Part shown: piece by piece, positions 40,322-48,635 of the stretch
Layout of the letters: every line of letters starts with the position of its first letter
How positions within the stretch are numbered: the first letter of the stretch is position 1
Origin: Salibacterium lacus
GTDB lineage: Bacteria; Bacillota; Bacilli; Bacillales; Marinococcaceae
Assembly (NCBI RefSeq): GCF_042684865.1
Contig: NZ_JBHUML010000002.1
Span: 1,488,001-1,552,000, forward strand
DNA: 64,000 bases
Direction of reading: 5' to 3'
Translations under genes and position numbers: made by a program
The notes under the pieces: generated by a model
Told to the model about the DNA's origin: nothing
Databases searched by the model: none
What the model saw: only the letters and a program-made list of their open reading frames with translations

Positions 40322-41213
40322 ACGACGTGCCCGCCTTTTCAATAAAAATATCATTCAATGAAGGCTCTTCCAGTTCGAATCGGCGTACAAATCCTCTGCC
40401 CTGGAGCGTCTGGAAAATATGTTCCGCCGTCTCTTCCCGGTCGATCTGCAGCACGTATCCGTCCGGCACCTCGGCAAAGGTTACAACACCCTCCACCTCT
40501 TTCAGATAACCAAGATCAAAATCAGCATGGATGCGGAGATTTTTTCTCCCGTAGGAGCGTTTGATTTCTTTCAGACTGCCATGTACAATCGGATGTCCAT
40601 GCTGCAATATGCAGACATGCTCGCACAATTCCTCGACATGTTCCATCCGGTGGGAAGAAAAGACGATACTTGTGCCCATCTTCTTGACGTCCAGCACCGC
40701 CTGCTTCAAAAGTTCCACATTGACAGGATCCAGACCGGAAAACGGCTCATCCAGGATCAGCAGCTTCGGCTGATGAATCACCGCGGAGATGAACTGGATT
40801 TTCTGTTGATTCCCTTTCGACAGCTCTTCCACCTTCTGATCCATATAATCCGGCACCTGAAACCGCGCGAGCCAGCCTTCCAGTTGTTTCACAATATCCG
40901 CTTTCTTCATGCCGCGAAGCCGCCCGAGATATATCAACTGGTCCCGGACGGTCAGTTTCGGATACAGGCCTCTCTCTTCGGGAAGATACCCGATCATGCC
41001 GCTGCCCGCATATGTCATTCTGCCGCCGTTCCAGTATACTTCTCCTTCTGTCGCTTCAAGCAGTCCGATAATCATACGGAACGTTGTTGTTTTCCCGGCA
41101 CCGTTTGCCCCGAGCATGCCGAAAATCTCTCCCTCCGGAATCTCGAGCGAAAGATCACGAACCGCTGTCGTCTCTCCAAATGTTTTCGTAATGTGATCCA
41201 GTGTCAGCGTCAT
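40314..41213 (-). CDS. yhaQ: ABC transporter ATP-binding protein (YhaQ/NatA-like)
   Basis: 299-aa ATPase: Walker A GANGAGKTT (about 34-42), signature LSKGNQQKIQFI (Gln-rich variant common in the NatA group), Walker B LLILDEPFSGLDPVN, H-loop FSSHRMEHVE. The C-terminal domain of about 90 aa is typical of the NatA group. First gene of the two-gene operon with the YhaP-like permease; paired lengths 299/421 match B. subtilis YhaQ/YhaP. Confidence 0.88.
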   Translation of the reverse strand: MTLTLDHITKTFGETTAVRDLSLEIPEGEIFGMLGANGAGKTTTFRMIIGLLEATEGEVYWNGGRMTYAGSGMIGYLPEERGLYPKLTVRDQLIYLGRLRGMKKADIVKQLEGWLARFQVPDYMDQKVEELSKGNQQKIQFISAVIHQPKLLILDEPFSGLDPVNVELLKQAVLDVKKMGTSIVFSSHRMEHVEELCEHVCILQHGHPIVHGSLKEIKRSYGRKNLRIHADFDLGYLKEVEGVVTFAEVPDGYVLQIDREETAEHIFQTLQGRGFVRRFELEEPSLNDIFIEKAGTSYE

Positions 41214-41289
41214 CGGCGCCCCTCCTTCTTCTTCCTTTATACTATACTTCTACGCACAAGAGAAGGTTTTGTTTCAAAGCGGCTGAACG

Positions 41290-41323
41290 CAAAAACCGGC
41301 AGATTATCCATCTGCCGATTTTC
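41290..41323 (-). terminator. Intrinsic terminator ending the Tad operon
   Basis: Minus strand AATCGGCAGATG-gata-ATCTGCCGGTTTTTG: 8-9 bp stem and T5, about 65 bp after the last lipoprotein gene. Confidence 0.8.
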
Positions 41324-41387
41324 TTCCCTTTATTTTCATTCCCTCTATTATAACGTTAAGCTTTTACACAATGAAACAGACCATCAT

Positions 41388-42398
41388 TTATTCTGAACCG
41401 GACAACTCAGATATTTTAACTTCCTTGGCAATTTCATACCAATCGGTTGATGTTTCTTCGACCATCGACCCCTGCAGATTTCCTCCCGTTTCCCCGTACA
41501 CTTCCTGAATGTAGGGTGGTTGTTCAAATGCCCTCATCGCCACATTGACGTACGGATCAGCGTCTTCACCCAGATTGTCTTCCCCTGGAATAGGTGCCCG
41601 CATCCGGAAACTTCCGTCCGGCCGAACATAGTCGTAGTCGTTATAACCCGAAATAATGTAGTTATCTGCATCAATACTGGCTAGTATCTTCGCACCTTGC
41701 AGAATGTTACTCTGTCCTTCTATGTATACAAAGTCACCTTCTCTTTCTGCGTCAAAGTCCAGCCATGCCTCCATCTCTCCATAATCTTCGGGCGGCTCGT
41801 TACCAGGAGGTTCTATCGTTATCGTTTGATCTTCTTCCCCCAGAACGTAATCGGTGTAAAGAATATGCTTTGGTTCGCCATTTTCCCGTTCTTCATCCGG
41901 ATCGATTCGAACAAACGGTCCTTCCAGGTTTTCTCCGTATTCACCATAAGCTTCTACCATTTCTTCCTTTTGATCGTCCGGGCTGTATGTAATCATGAGA
42001 TCCAGTGGTTCATCAACATTCGGATAGTCCACTTCACCGGAAAAAGATCCATCTTCTTCCACCGTGATGTTTGTCCAGTTCGAAAACAATATGTTTTTCA
42101 CCGCATCAAAGCTTACAGTCAAATCCGCGCCCGGTATTAGGTTGGTTGTTCCTTCGATTTGGACGGCATCATTATCCCAGCTGAACACAATCTCCCCGTT
42201 TATGTCCACTCGAGGATCCCCCTGATTTTCCATCCCTTTTTCTTCTTTTGTACTGCCTTCTTCCTGCTTCTCCGTTACGTCCTCCTCTGTTTCTGTCTGA
42301 TCAGAAGATTCTGTTGCTGCCGGATTTTCTGAACTGCAAGCGGTTCCTCCAACAACGAACACTAGCAGACTCATAAAAAGCAAACTGTTTTTTCCCAT
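41388..42398 (-). CDS. Secreted lipoprotein with two related domains, unknown function
   Basis: 336-aa lipoprotein: signal peptide and lipobox GGTAC (Cys21), an acidic Glu/Thr linker to about residue 60, then two related beta-rich modules. Module 1 has VQIEGTTNLIPGADLTVSF and module 2 has VYIEGQSNILQGAKILASI, both followed by a stretch ending in GENLEG/GGNLQG. The modules resemble extracellular Ig-like domains but no family is recognised. It is very acidic. It lies 29 bp after the OmpA-domain lipoprotein gene and is the last gene before the terminator, so it belongs to the Tad operon's tail. Confidence 0.65.
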   Translation of the reverse strand: MGKNSLLFMSLLVFVVGGTACSSENPAATESSDQTETEEDVTEKQEEGSTKEEKGMENQGDPRVDINGEIVFSWDNDAVQIEGTTNLIPGADLTVSFDAVKNILFSNWTNITVEEDGSFSGEVDYPNVDEPLDLMITYSPDDQKEEMVEAYGEYGENLEGPFVRIDPDEERENGEPKHILYTDYVLGEEDQTITIEPPGNEPPEDYGEMEAWLDFDAEREGDFVYIEGQSNILQGAKILASIDADNYIISGYNDYDYVRPDGSFRMRAPIPGEDNLGEDADPYVNVAMRAFEQPPYIQEVYGETGGNLQGSMVEETSTDWYEIAKEVKISELSGSE

Positions 42399-42427
42399 CG
42401 TCTTCCCCTCTCTCCAGCTTCAAAGCT

Positions 42428-43138
42428 TCATTCCGTCTCTTCTGGTTTAATAATTATTTCCACGCGGCGGTTCTTCGCACGATTTTCTTCGGTATCATTG
42501 GAGACAACCGGTTCCGTTTCCCCAAATCCTTTCGTGGAAAAGGTAAAATCGTCCATCGTTTCCTCTTCTAAAAAGTAAGCCTCGACCGCTTCTGCACGTT
42601 CCTGGGAGAGCTGCTGATTGTATGACGCCTCTCCCTGGTTGTCGGTGTGCCCATGAATCTTGACTTCCCCTGCTTCATATTGCTCCAGCTCCCCGCTGAT
42701 TTCTTCCAGTAAAGCCAGTGCATCATCACGAAGCGTAGACTCATCAAAGTCAAACAGGAGATGATCCGGCACGTTAATCGTGATTTGCTCTCCCATACTC
42801 ACCCCTACTTCTGGAACGGTGATCTCCGGCGCACTCACTTCAGGAGCTGATACTTCAGGTGCAGACACTTCAGGTGCAGATACTTCAGGAGCAGACACAT
42901 CGGGAGGTGAATAATCAAAAGAAGAACCAGAGTCTTCTTCGTTATCTTTTTCCTCCTCTTCTTCCTCTGCTTTCTGTTCTTCCTCTTCCGGCTGCGCTTC
43001 ATCGGCTGACTCCTGCTCCTGCGCTTCTTCCCCCGTGTCGGGTGCAGACTCACCGGATGAATCAGAATCATCCTCTCCGGCGCACGCAGCTAAGACTATC
43101 ACGAGTAAAAGGAACGGCATTCCTGATTTTTTTAACAT
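42428..43138 (-). CDS. OmpA-domain lipoprotein
   Basis: 236-aa lipoprotein: lipobox VLAAC (about residue 19), a very acidic Glu/Gln/Asp linker, five VSAPE pentads (about residues 85-112), and an OmpA C-terminal domain (about 125-236) with the peptidoglycan motif KIHGHTDNQGEASYNQQLSQERAEAV and NRRVEI. Such domains bind peptidoglycan; in Gram-positive bacteria they are uncommon outside MotB. Here it could anchor the Tad apparatus to the wall. The start chosen is the second ATG, 5 nt after GGAGG. It lies 15 bp downstream of the last membrane paralogue. Confidence 0.8.
   Translation of the reverse strand: MLKKSGMPFLLLVIVLAACAGEDDSDSSGESAPDTGEEAQEQESADEAQPEEEEQKAEEEEEEKDNEEDSGSSFDYSPPDVSAPEVSAPEVSAPEVSAPEVSAPEITVPEVGVSMGEQITINVPDHLLFDFDESTLRDDALALLEEISGELEQYEAGEVKIHGHTDNQGEASYNQQLSQERAEAVEAYFLEEETMDDFTFSTKGFGETEPVVSNDTEENRAKNRRVEIIIKPEETE
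42827..42906. repeat. 15-bp tandem repeat encoding VSAPE
   Basis: Five or so 15-bp units with third-position differences (TCAGGAGCTGATACT and TCAGGTGCAGACACT types) inside the OmpA-lipoprotein gene. Likely to vary in copy number between strains. Confidence 0.7.
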
Positions 43139-43153
43139 CATATCCTCCCTGTT

Positions 43154-43459
43154 TTAGAAAAATGAACGGATAATCGGCCAGTCGTTTTTCCATTCATAGA
43201 ACAAAAGACCGAATATCATTATAAATAGGCCAGTCTGAAAGTGGACAAACCTCACTTGGTCTTCCTCAAAATACTTGCGAACGAAATTGGTAATTGATCC
43301 TATACCTACTATAAATAGCAAAATCCTCAAGGATACACTCAACCATGGAATGGCAAAGAGGTCTTCTGCTACCTCTAGCATGAAACCAGCCATAAAAAAG
43401 GAAATAACTCCCATTCCAATAAATATAACAACACATACATTTAATATCTTCACTAACAT
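43154..43459 (-). CDS. Small membrane protein, paralogue 4 of tandem array
   Basis: 101 aa with three hydrophobic segments (about 5-27, 38-58, 77-92) and conserved landmarks shared with the three upstream copies: MLVKILNVCVV, AGFxxEVAEDLF, WLSVSLRIL, ITNFVRKYFEEDQVR and the C-terminal FYEWKNDWPII. No known family is recognised. Weak ribosome site (GGGGAAT). About 85 percent identical to paralogue 3 by eye. Its preceding spacer carries a remnant of the 3' end of the large upstream gene. An immunity-type role is inferred from context only. Confidence 0.7.
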   Translation of the reverse strand: MLVKILNVCVVIFIGMGVISFFMAGFMLEVAEDLFAIPWLSVSLRILLFIVGIGSITNFVRKYFEEDQVRFVHFQTGLFIMIFGLLFYEWKNDWPIIRSFF

Positions 43460-43487
43460 ACGTATTCCCCTATACGGCTATTTGTTT

Positions 43488-43610
43488 TCATCGATGTTAT
43501 GTTGAAGTTGGTTCTGTATCGGCGCAGGCTACATCTTCAACAGGGAGGCTGCCGCTTCACCTCTGCTTATTTAAAGTGTTCACGACAGACGAACATACTA
43601 GAAATATGAA
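43488..43610. repeat. Direct repeat, copy 1 (about 125 bp)
   Basis: Starting at TTTTCATCGATGTTATGTTG and ending near the next paralogue's stop codon, it is nearly identical to 44305-44430. On the minus strand it contains LQHNIDENK, a frameshifted remnant of the last codons of the large hydrophobic protein gene. Confidence 0.85.
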
Positions 43611-43900
43611 CTGATAATCGGCCACCCGTTTTTCCATTCGTAGTACAAAAGGCCTACTATCATTATCAATAGGCCAGTCTGAAAGTGGACAAACCTCACT
43701 TGGTCTTCCTCAAAATACTTGCGAACGAAATTGGTAATTGATCCTATACCTACTATAAATAGCAAAATCATCAAGGATTCACTCAACCATGAAATAGTAA
43801 ATAAGTCTTCTGCCACACTTGGCGTAAAACCAGCCATAGAAAAGGAAATAACTGCCATACCAATAAATATAACAACACATACATTTAATACTTTTACCAA
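43598..43900 (-). CDS. Small membrane protein, paralogue 3 of tandem array
   Basis: 100 aa from a TTG start (site AGGTGGGG), giving MVKVLNVCVV as in its siblings; a GTG four codons upstream lies within the ribosome site. Same three hydrophobic segments and ending YYEWKNGWPII. The TM2-TM3 region is nearly identical in DNA to paralogue 4, so duplication or gene conversion is recent. Confidence 0.7.
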   Translation of the reverse strand: MVKVLNVCVVIFIGMAVISFSMAGFTPSVAEDLFTISWLSESLMILLFIVGIGSITNFVRKYFEEDQVRFVHFQTGLLIMIVGLLYYEWKNGWPIISSYF

Positions 43901-43980
43901 CTTTAGCCCCACCTATCTGCTCCGGTAAAAGCGTACATCCGCTGCACAATCCACTTAAGTGCCTGACAACGAATACAACA

Positions 43981-44279
43981 CTAAAACAACGAGTTCATGA
44001 TCGGCCAACCATTTTTCCAGTCAAAAAATAACATTCCGAATATAGTTACCAATACACCATTGCGAAAGTGAACAAGCCTCACTTGGTCTTCTTTTTATGC
44101 ATCCGGAACAAATTGGTCATCGCACCAATCATTAATATCAACATAAACAGCCTCATAAAGATGCTGAACCATGAAATGGTAAACATCCCCAACTACGAAT
44201 TGATACTTCCTAAAACCAAAAAAGCAATCCCTATACCAAAAAATAAGACAACACATACATTTAATATCTTCACTAACAT
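43981..44279 (-). pseudogene. Small membrane protein, paralogue 2, broken
   Basis: Begins MLVKILNVCVVLF like its siblings and ends VRLVHFRNG..DWKNGWPIMNSLF, but has an in-frame TAG (44193-44195) after residue 28 and a one-base deletion near 44095 (MHKKKTK in place of the FEEDQ region). The frame therefore cannot yield a full protein. It is a decayed copy within the tandem array. Confidence 0.75.
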
Positions 44280-44304
44280 ACCCATCCCCTATACGGCTAT
44301 TTGT

Positions 44305-44430
44305 TTTCATCGATGTTATGTTGAAGTTGATTCTGTATCGGCGCAGGCTACATCTTCAACAGGGAGGCTGCCGCTTTACCTCTGCTTATTTAAAGTGTTC
44401 ACGACAGACGAACAAACTAGAAAATTGAAC
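44305..44430. repeat. Direct repeat, copy 2 (about 125 bp)
   Basis: Partner of 43488-43610 with only a few differences. Both copies resemble the true 3' end of the large gene (44740-44800) over about 40 bp, GATACnGAAC..CTTCAnCAT..ACATCGATGAAAA. Confidence 0.85.
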
Positions 44431-44722
44431 TGATAATCGGCCAGCCGTTTTTCCATTCAAAGAACAAAAGACCAACTATCGTTACCAACAGGCCAATCCG
44501 AAAGTGAACAAGCCTCACTTGGTTTTCCTTGTAATACTTGCGAACAGCATTCGTCACTGTACCGGTCCATACCATAAATATCAAAATTCTCATGGATACA
44601 CTCAACCATGAAATGGTAAAGAGGTTTTCTGCAACCTCTGGCGTGAAACCAGCTATAGAAAAGGCAGTAACTATCATACAAATAAACAAAACAACACATA
44701 CATTTAATACCCTCACTAACAT
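44417..44722 (-). CDS. Small membrane protein, paralogue 1 of tandem array
   Basis: 101 aa, three hydrophobic segments, beginning MLVRVLNVCVV and ending FFEWKNGWPIISSIF. ATG with the ribosome site GGAGGG, only 10 bp after the stop of the large gene, so co-expression is tight. A longer frame reaches 28 codons into the preceding gene without its own site. Landmarks WLSVSMRIL and VRKYYKENQVR match the siblings. Confidence 0.72.
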   Translation of the reverse strand: MLVRVLNVCVVLFICMIVTAFSIAGFTPEVAENLFTISWLSVSMRILIFMVWTGTVTNAVRKYYKENQVRLVHFRIGLLVTIVGLLFFEWKNGWPIISSIF

Positions 44723-44732
44723 AGGTACCCTC

Positions 44733-46280
44733 CTATCCTCGCGAACGACTATTGGTTTTTTCATCGATGTCATGCTGAAGCTGTTCCGTATCGGTGTGGT
44801 CGACATTGCTTACGTTTCCATCCATCAAACGGTTCCAGCCATTAGAGAACATATCACCCAGTTTATGAAACCCGTTCATTATTGGTTTTTTGAAAGTGTT
44901 GGTGAATGCGGTCTGTTTGAAACCATTGATAACATCGACAGCAATATTCAAATTTTTCTTTTGTGTTGAGGTCATCGTTTTTCCAATCGTTTGATTAGCC
45001 ATGGTCGTCGAATAAGATCCCAATGGGAAGAAGATAGCAGTAATCAACGCACCGGTGAGAAATGATGAGAGGGTCAACCCATCGCCAAGAGCCCAGTCAC
45101 CAAGGGTAGAAGCACCTCCTCCTATTCCGGAAGCTGTGAATACCCTCTTCAATTTGTTCGCTAGACCAGGAGCCATAAATCCGCTGCCCAGTACAGCCAG
45201 GGACCCGCCAGTTAAAGTACCTGCTGTGATGTCCACCAACGCTTTTTTCATGTCAAAGGCTGAAGGATCTTCTAATAAAATAGCAAAATGTTGAAGAGAG
45301 GGTATACCTCCCCCGACAATAGCCCCCCATTTCATTTGACCAAAAACTCCGGAAAGACTTGCCCAGCCGGCTGATAATTTTGTCATCGCCCATCCGGTAA
45401 ACCTACTGAGCGCAAGGTGGGATCTTGTTCCCAACATGATCGCTGTCCGTGTACTGAGCAGTGCTCCAGCACTATATCCTCCCAGTGGAATGAACACGGT
45501 TCCCAATGCAATGGCGCCGGCGGTGAGCGCATTAAAGTTATCTCCACCGACAATCGCACCATAAATCGCAGCACCAAGTGCTCCAATTCCTGCCAGGATA
45601 GCAAGCGCTGTGCCCCCAATGCCGAGCAGGAGCGCACCGCCGATAATGGCACCGGCAATTGCTAATCCAACTCCGAGTCCTTTGAGTAATCCCTGGACCC
45701 AGTCAGGCGCTGCATTCCACGCGTCAACCGCACCACTTGATAACAAATCAGCAAACATCATGCTCATGCCGGCGGGGGAGAGTGCAAACAGCCCTTCCCC
45801 TAATGACTTCAGAAAATCTCCTATTGAATCAGGGTTGGTAAGGCCTTTAATAATGCCTTCCATCTGCCCGCTGTACTCTTTTATTTTCTCACCGAGATTC
45901 GGGGCGATTTCTGATACCGCATCTCCCAGCGATTCACCTGCGTTCCCAACAAAATCTCCAAGTGATTCACCTTTGTCGCCTATGAATTCCGCAACCGTGC
46001 TGCCGCCTTCTTTAACGGTTTCTTTTCCCCAGCTCCAGAGACTTTCCCAAAAACCGGGGGAATGGTCTCCTGGATTTCCACCGGGTATGTCTCCACCACC
46101 ATGATTGCCTCCGGAAAACCCGGTATCTCTTCCTTGATTTTCTGTTTGAGTTAATTTCGGAGCTTCTTCTTCATATTCAAACTCTATGTCAGATGCAAAT
46201 GTGGTATGAACAGGAACAGCCAGGCGAAAGATCATGCATAACACCATTAGAATAGCTGCGGTTTTGTATAAAACGGTCAA
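44733..46280 (-). CDS. Large secreted glycine/alanine-rich hydrophobic protein, toxin-like
   Basis: 515 aa from a TTG start 4 nt after AGGAGGGG. N-terminal signal-like segment (about 5-28), an acidic then Gly/His/Pro-rich stretch (GGNHGGGDIPGGNPGDH), amphipathic repeats (DFVGNAGESLGDAVSE), and then a long hydrophobic Gly/Ala-rich part (about 180-460) with several potential membrane segments, for example LGVGLAIAGAIIGGALLLGI. A short polar C-terminus ends in DTEQLQHDID. No enzyme motif was recognised. The fold could be pore-forming or a structural membrane component. It follows the TadG-like gene by 24 bp and precedes a tandem array of membrane paralogues. Confidence 0.65.
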   Translation of the reverse strand: MTVLYKTAAILMVLCMIFRLAVPVHTTFASDIEFEYEEEAPKLTQTENQGRDTGFSGGNHGGGDIPGGNPGDHSPGFWESLWSWGKETVKEGGSTVAEFIGDKGESLGDFVGNAGESLGDAVSEIAPNLGEKIKEYSGQMEGIIKGLTNPDSIGDFLKSLGEGLFALSPAGMSMMFADLLSSGAVDAWNAAPDWVQGLLKGLGVGLAIAGAIIGGALLLGIGGTALAILAGIGALGAAIYGAIVGGDNFNALTAGAIALGTVFIPLGGYSAGALLSTRTAIMLGTRSHLALSRFTGWAMTKLSAGWASLSGVFGQMKWGAIVGGGIPSLQHFAILLEDPSAFDMKKALVDITAGTLTGGSLAVLGSGFMAPGLANKLKRVFTASGIGGGASTLGDWALGDGLTLSSFLTGALITAIFFPLGSYSTTMANQTIGKTMTSTQKKNLNIAVDVINGFKQTAFTNTFKKPIMNGFHKLGDMFSNGWNRLMDGNVSNVDHTDTEQLQHDIDEKTNSRSRG

Positions 46281-46304
46281 AATCACCCCTCCTGTCTTCA
46301 ATTA

Positions 46305-46982
46305 TTAATGGCATGAACCATATTGAAATTGAACGTTTTCCAATATTGGAATCTCAGAGGACGCTTCGGTACGAATGTTTCTTTCCCCTGGTGCAAATGC
46401 TTGATCCGGCACTGTGACAAAAGTCGTTTCAGTATTGACCGATGCAAATATTTCAAATGATTGTCCATACGGAAACTTCATTTCAATGACTTCCTTCGCT
46501 CCATTTTCCTGAGCGAAATAATTGGCTTTGTCTTCAATATCGGACCAATTGTCTTTAATAGCGCCACACATTATGTTAGTTATTTCTGCATCGGTAAAAA
46601 AGAAGAGCAGTGCTTCATTCGTTAACGTAACATCGTCATCCATGATTTTATCTACGACCACGTCGGGCGCGCCTCTGCTCTCTGCTTCCTCACGGATACT
46701 CACCTCTTTATCTTGTGCCGCCTCTCTTACTTCCTTGGCAAAAGAGCTGAACTCTTCTTCAAGGCGTTCCGATAATTCTTCGTCATAGATATCTTTTGCC
46801 TCGCTGGAAGCAGCGACTGCTGCGGCATCTGCTGCGTTTTGACCGGTATTTTTATATGCATAGGTAGAAAATATATCAAAAAATACAAAAGCAAGAAAAA
46901 CAAAGCATATGACAATAAAAAGGGACAACATCATTGCATTTCCCCGTTCATTTCGTGCATAAGAAAGCTGCGATTTAATCAT
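46305..46982 (-). CDS. TadG-like pilus assembly protein
   Basis: 225 aa (if started at the ATG overlapping the tadE stop) with the N-terminal TadE/TadG motif NERGNAMMLSLFIVICFVFLAF, a single N-terminal transmembrane helix with the conserved Gly, then a soluble domain with a predicted helical part (KDIYDEELSERLEEEFSSF) and Cys residues. These pseudopilin-like proteins support Tad pilus assembly. An earlier ATG five codons upstream is possible. Confidence 0.75.
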   Translation of the reverse strand: MIKSQLSYARNERGNAMMLSLFIVICFVFLAFVFFDIFSTYAYKNTGQNAADAAAVAASSEAKDIYDEELSERLEEEFSSFAKEVREAAQDKEVSIREEAESRGAPDVVVDKIMDDDVTLTNEALLFFFTDAEITNIMCGAIKDNWSDIEDKANYFAQENGAKEVIEMKFPYGQSFEIFASVNTETTFVTVPDQAFAPGERNIRTEASSEIPILENVQFQYGSCH

Positions 46983-47373
46983 CTTCTTCAGATTCATAAG
47001 GCATCGTGGCGCTTCCGGTAATTTCATAATCCAACTCACCTACATATGGGACATTAATCGTTTTCAGGGCAACATCCACATTAACGCTGACTTCCTCTCC
47101 ATAGGAACTAGACATCACATCCTTAGAAATATGAAGAACTTCAAGCCCTCCGGCTGAGTTATGCACACTCGTTTCTATGTCGTCGTATTCACCGGAAACC
47201 GAGGCAACTCTTGCTCCATCACGCGCTGCTCCTTCTGCAACAACTACCGTGTACGCTGCCAACGCCATCTGCCAAACAAATAAGAAGGCAAAGATGATGA
47301 GGGGAAATGCAGCGACGAATTCAACAAGCTGAGATCCTCGTTCATTTTTTACGTATTTTAATAGATGCCGCAT
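46975..47373 (-). CDS. TadE-like pseudopilin
   Basis: 132-aa TadE-family protein: NERGSQLVEFVAAFPLIIFAF (about 10-30) carries the conserved Gly-x-x-x-x-Glu start of the hydrophobic helix, followed by AAYTVVVAEGAARDGARVAS, the typical TadE amphipathic segment. Minor pilin of the Tad/Flp pilus. It overlaps the tadG-like gene. Confidence 0.85.
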   Translation of the reverse strand: MRHLLKYVKNERGSQLVEFVAAFPLIIFAFLFVWQMALAAYTVVVAEGAARDGARVASVSGEYDDIETSVHNSAGGLEVLHISKDVMSSSYGEEVSVNVDVALKTINVPYVGELDYEITGSATMPYESEEDD

Positions 47374-47407
47374 CCCATCATCACCTCCATGTATTTTCTT
47401 TCACTTC

Positions 47408-47629
47408 TTATTCTCCGGATCCTATACTCTCAACAAACTCTGCAATCTTGTCTATAATCGCACTTGCAATCGTGTTATTACCTTCCATATCATTTAAACT
47501 TGTTACAACCATACCAACCAATGCTACGCCCAGCAGTCCCAGCATGATCCATTCCAGCGATACCGATCCTTTTTCATTGTCCATATACGTTCTGAAGAAT
47601 TGTTGTACTTTCACATACATGCTTACCAT
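47408..47629 (-). CDS. Flp-type pilin
   Basis: 73-aa prepilin with NEKGSVSLEWIMLGLLGVALVGMVV at about 18-42: cleavage after Gly with Glu at +5, as in Flp pilins. Small size and the position before TadE fit the major Flp pilin. RBS GGAGTGG. The TadV-type prepilin peptidase needed for its processing is not in the window. Confidence 0.8.
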   Translation of the reverse strand: MVSMYVKVQQFFRTYMDNEKGSVSLEWIMLGLLGVALVGMVVTSLNDMEGNNTIASAIIDKIAEFVESIGSGE

Positions 47630-47690
47630 GATTCATCCACTCCTTATTGTTTTCAGTTTTGACTTCTGTTCCATTCAGCTGCAGCTTCTC

Positions 47691-48632
47691 TTAGTTTAAG
47701 AAAATATCGAGGCCGAATACCTCAGGGTTATACAGGAAGTTTAAGAAAAGCAGACCAACAACGAGTATAAATACAGAAGGTACAATGGTCAGCGTTGTAA
47801 TCACTGTCACTTTCGGACTGGCCTTTGCTGCCTTTTCTTTTGCGCGAAAACCTCTGGTGTTTCTTAGATCATCTGCCTGCACTCGGAATGTACGGGATAC
47901 TGGAACTCCAAGATCACCTCCCTGAATTAATGATTGAATCAGCATCTCCAGCTCTTGTGCATCATTTCGGTACAGCAGGTTTTCGTAAGCTGTCACCCGT
48001 GGTACGCCAAGATTAACTTCACTTCCGAGGCGTTCGATTTCTTCCCCGAGCGGCCCTCCCATTTGCTTGGCTACTTGCTGCATCGCTCCATCAAGGGACG
48101 CACCTGCCTGCAGCGAAACACTTACGACATCAAGAAAATCTGGAATTTCCATGCTGATTGTTTCCTGTCTTTCTTTTGCTTTCACCCGAAGCCAAACATC
48201 CGGCGCGAAAAACATCGCCACAGGAAACAGTATCAGTAAATAAACAGCGAATGGAAAGCCGAGTATAAAATAGATCCAGCCAAACACATAAGCAGAAATC
48301 CCAAGGATATAGCGCATCCCATAAAAATCCTGCAGCTGCAGCTGAAATGGATTTCCCGCTTTAGCAAGCAAACGTTCATACTGTTCGTGTTTTCCGAATA
48401 ACGGATACTTAACGGCCGTTGGACCAAGATAGACTGCGCCTTTCACTAAAGGTGCCATCAGTAGTTCCTTCCATGACTTTTTCCGCTTTTTCTTTTTTTC
48501 TTTTGTCCCTACATAGCTGTAGAACTGCTGTTTTTTTGCAACGGCCATCCATATATAAATAAAGCCGATTAACAAGAGAAACAGCACCCCGGCTATAAGC
48601 AGAAAGGCAAAGCTTAGTATCGCATCATTCAT
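47691..48632 (-). CDS. TadC-like pilus platform protein
   Basis: 313-aa TadC/T2SF-family inner membrane platform protein with four hydrophobic segments and the T2SF core SVSLQAGASLDGAMQQVAKQMGGPLGEEI (about 168-196). Works with TadB as a hetero-platform for the CpaF ATPase. 3 bp after tadB. Confidence 0.9.
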   Translation of the reverse strand: MNDAILSFAFLLIAGVLFLLLIGFIYIWMAVAKKQQFYSYVGTKEKKKKRKKSWKELLMAPLVKGAVYLGPTAVKYPLFGKHEQYERLLAKAGNPFQLQLQDFYGMRYILGISAYVFGWIYFILGFPFAVYLLILFPVAMFFAPDVWLRVKAKERQETISMEIPDFLDVVSVSLQAGASLDGAMQQVAKQMGGPLGEEIERLGSEVNLGVPRVTAYENLLYRNDAQELEMLIQSLIQGGDLGVPVSRTFRVQADDLRNTRGFRAKEKAAKASPKVTVITTLTIVPSVFILVVGLLFLNFLYNPEVFGLDIFLN

Positions 48633-48635
48633 TGG

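Noticed and set aside
44095..44310. 71-aa minus-strand gene in the paralogue array
   Set aside because: Different frame from the siblings; the sibling frame with its stop and frameshift explains the sequence better.
44068..44433. Plus-strand 121-aa gene
   Set aside because: It is the antisense of the broken paralogue and the direct repeat; the paralogue frame on minus explains the region.
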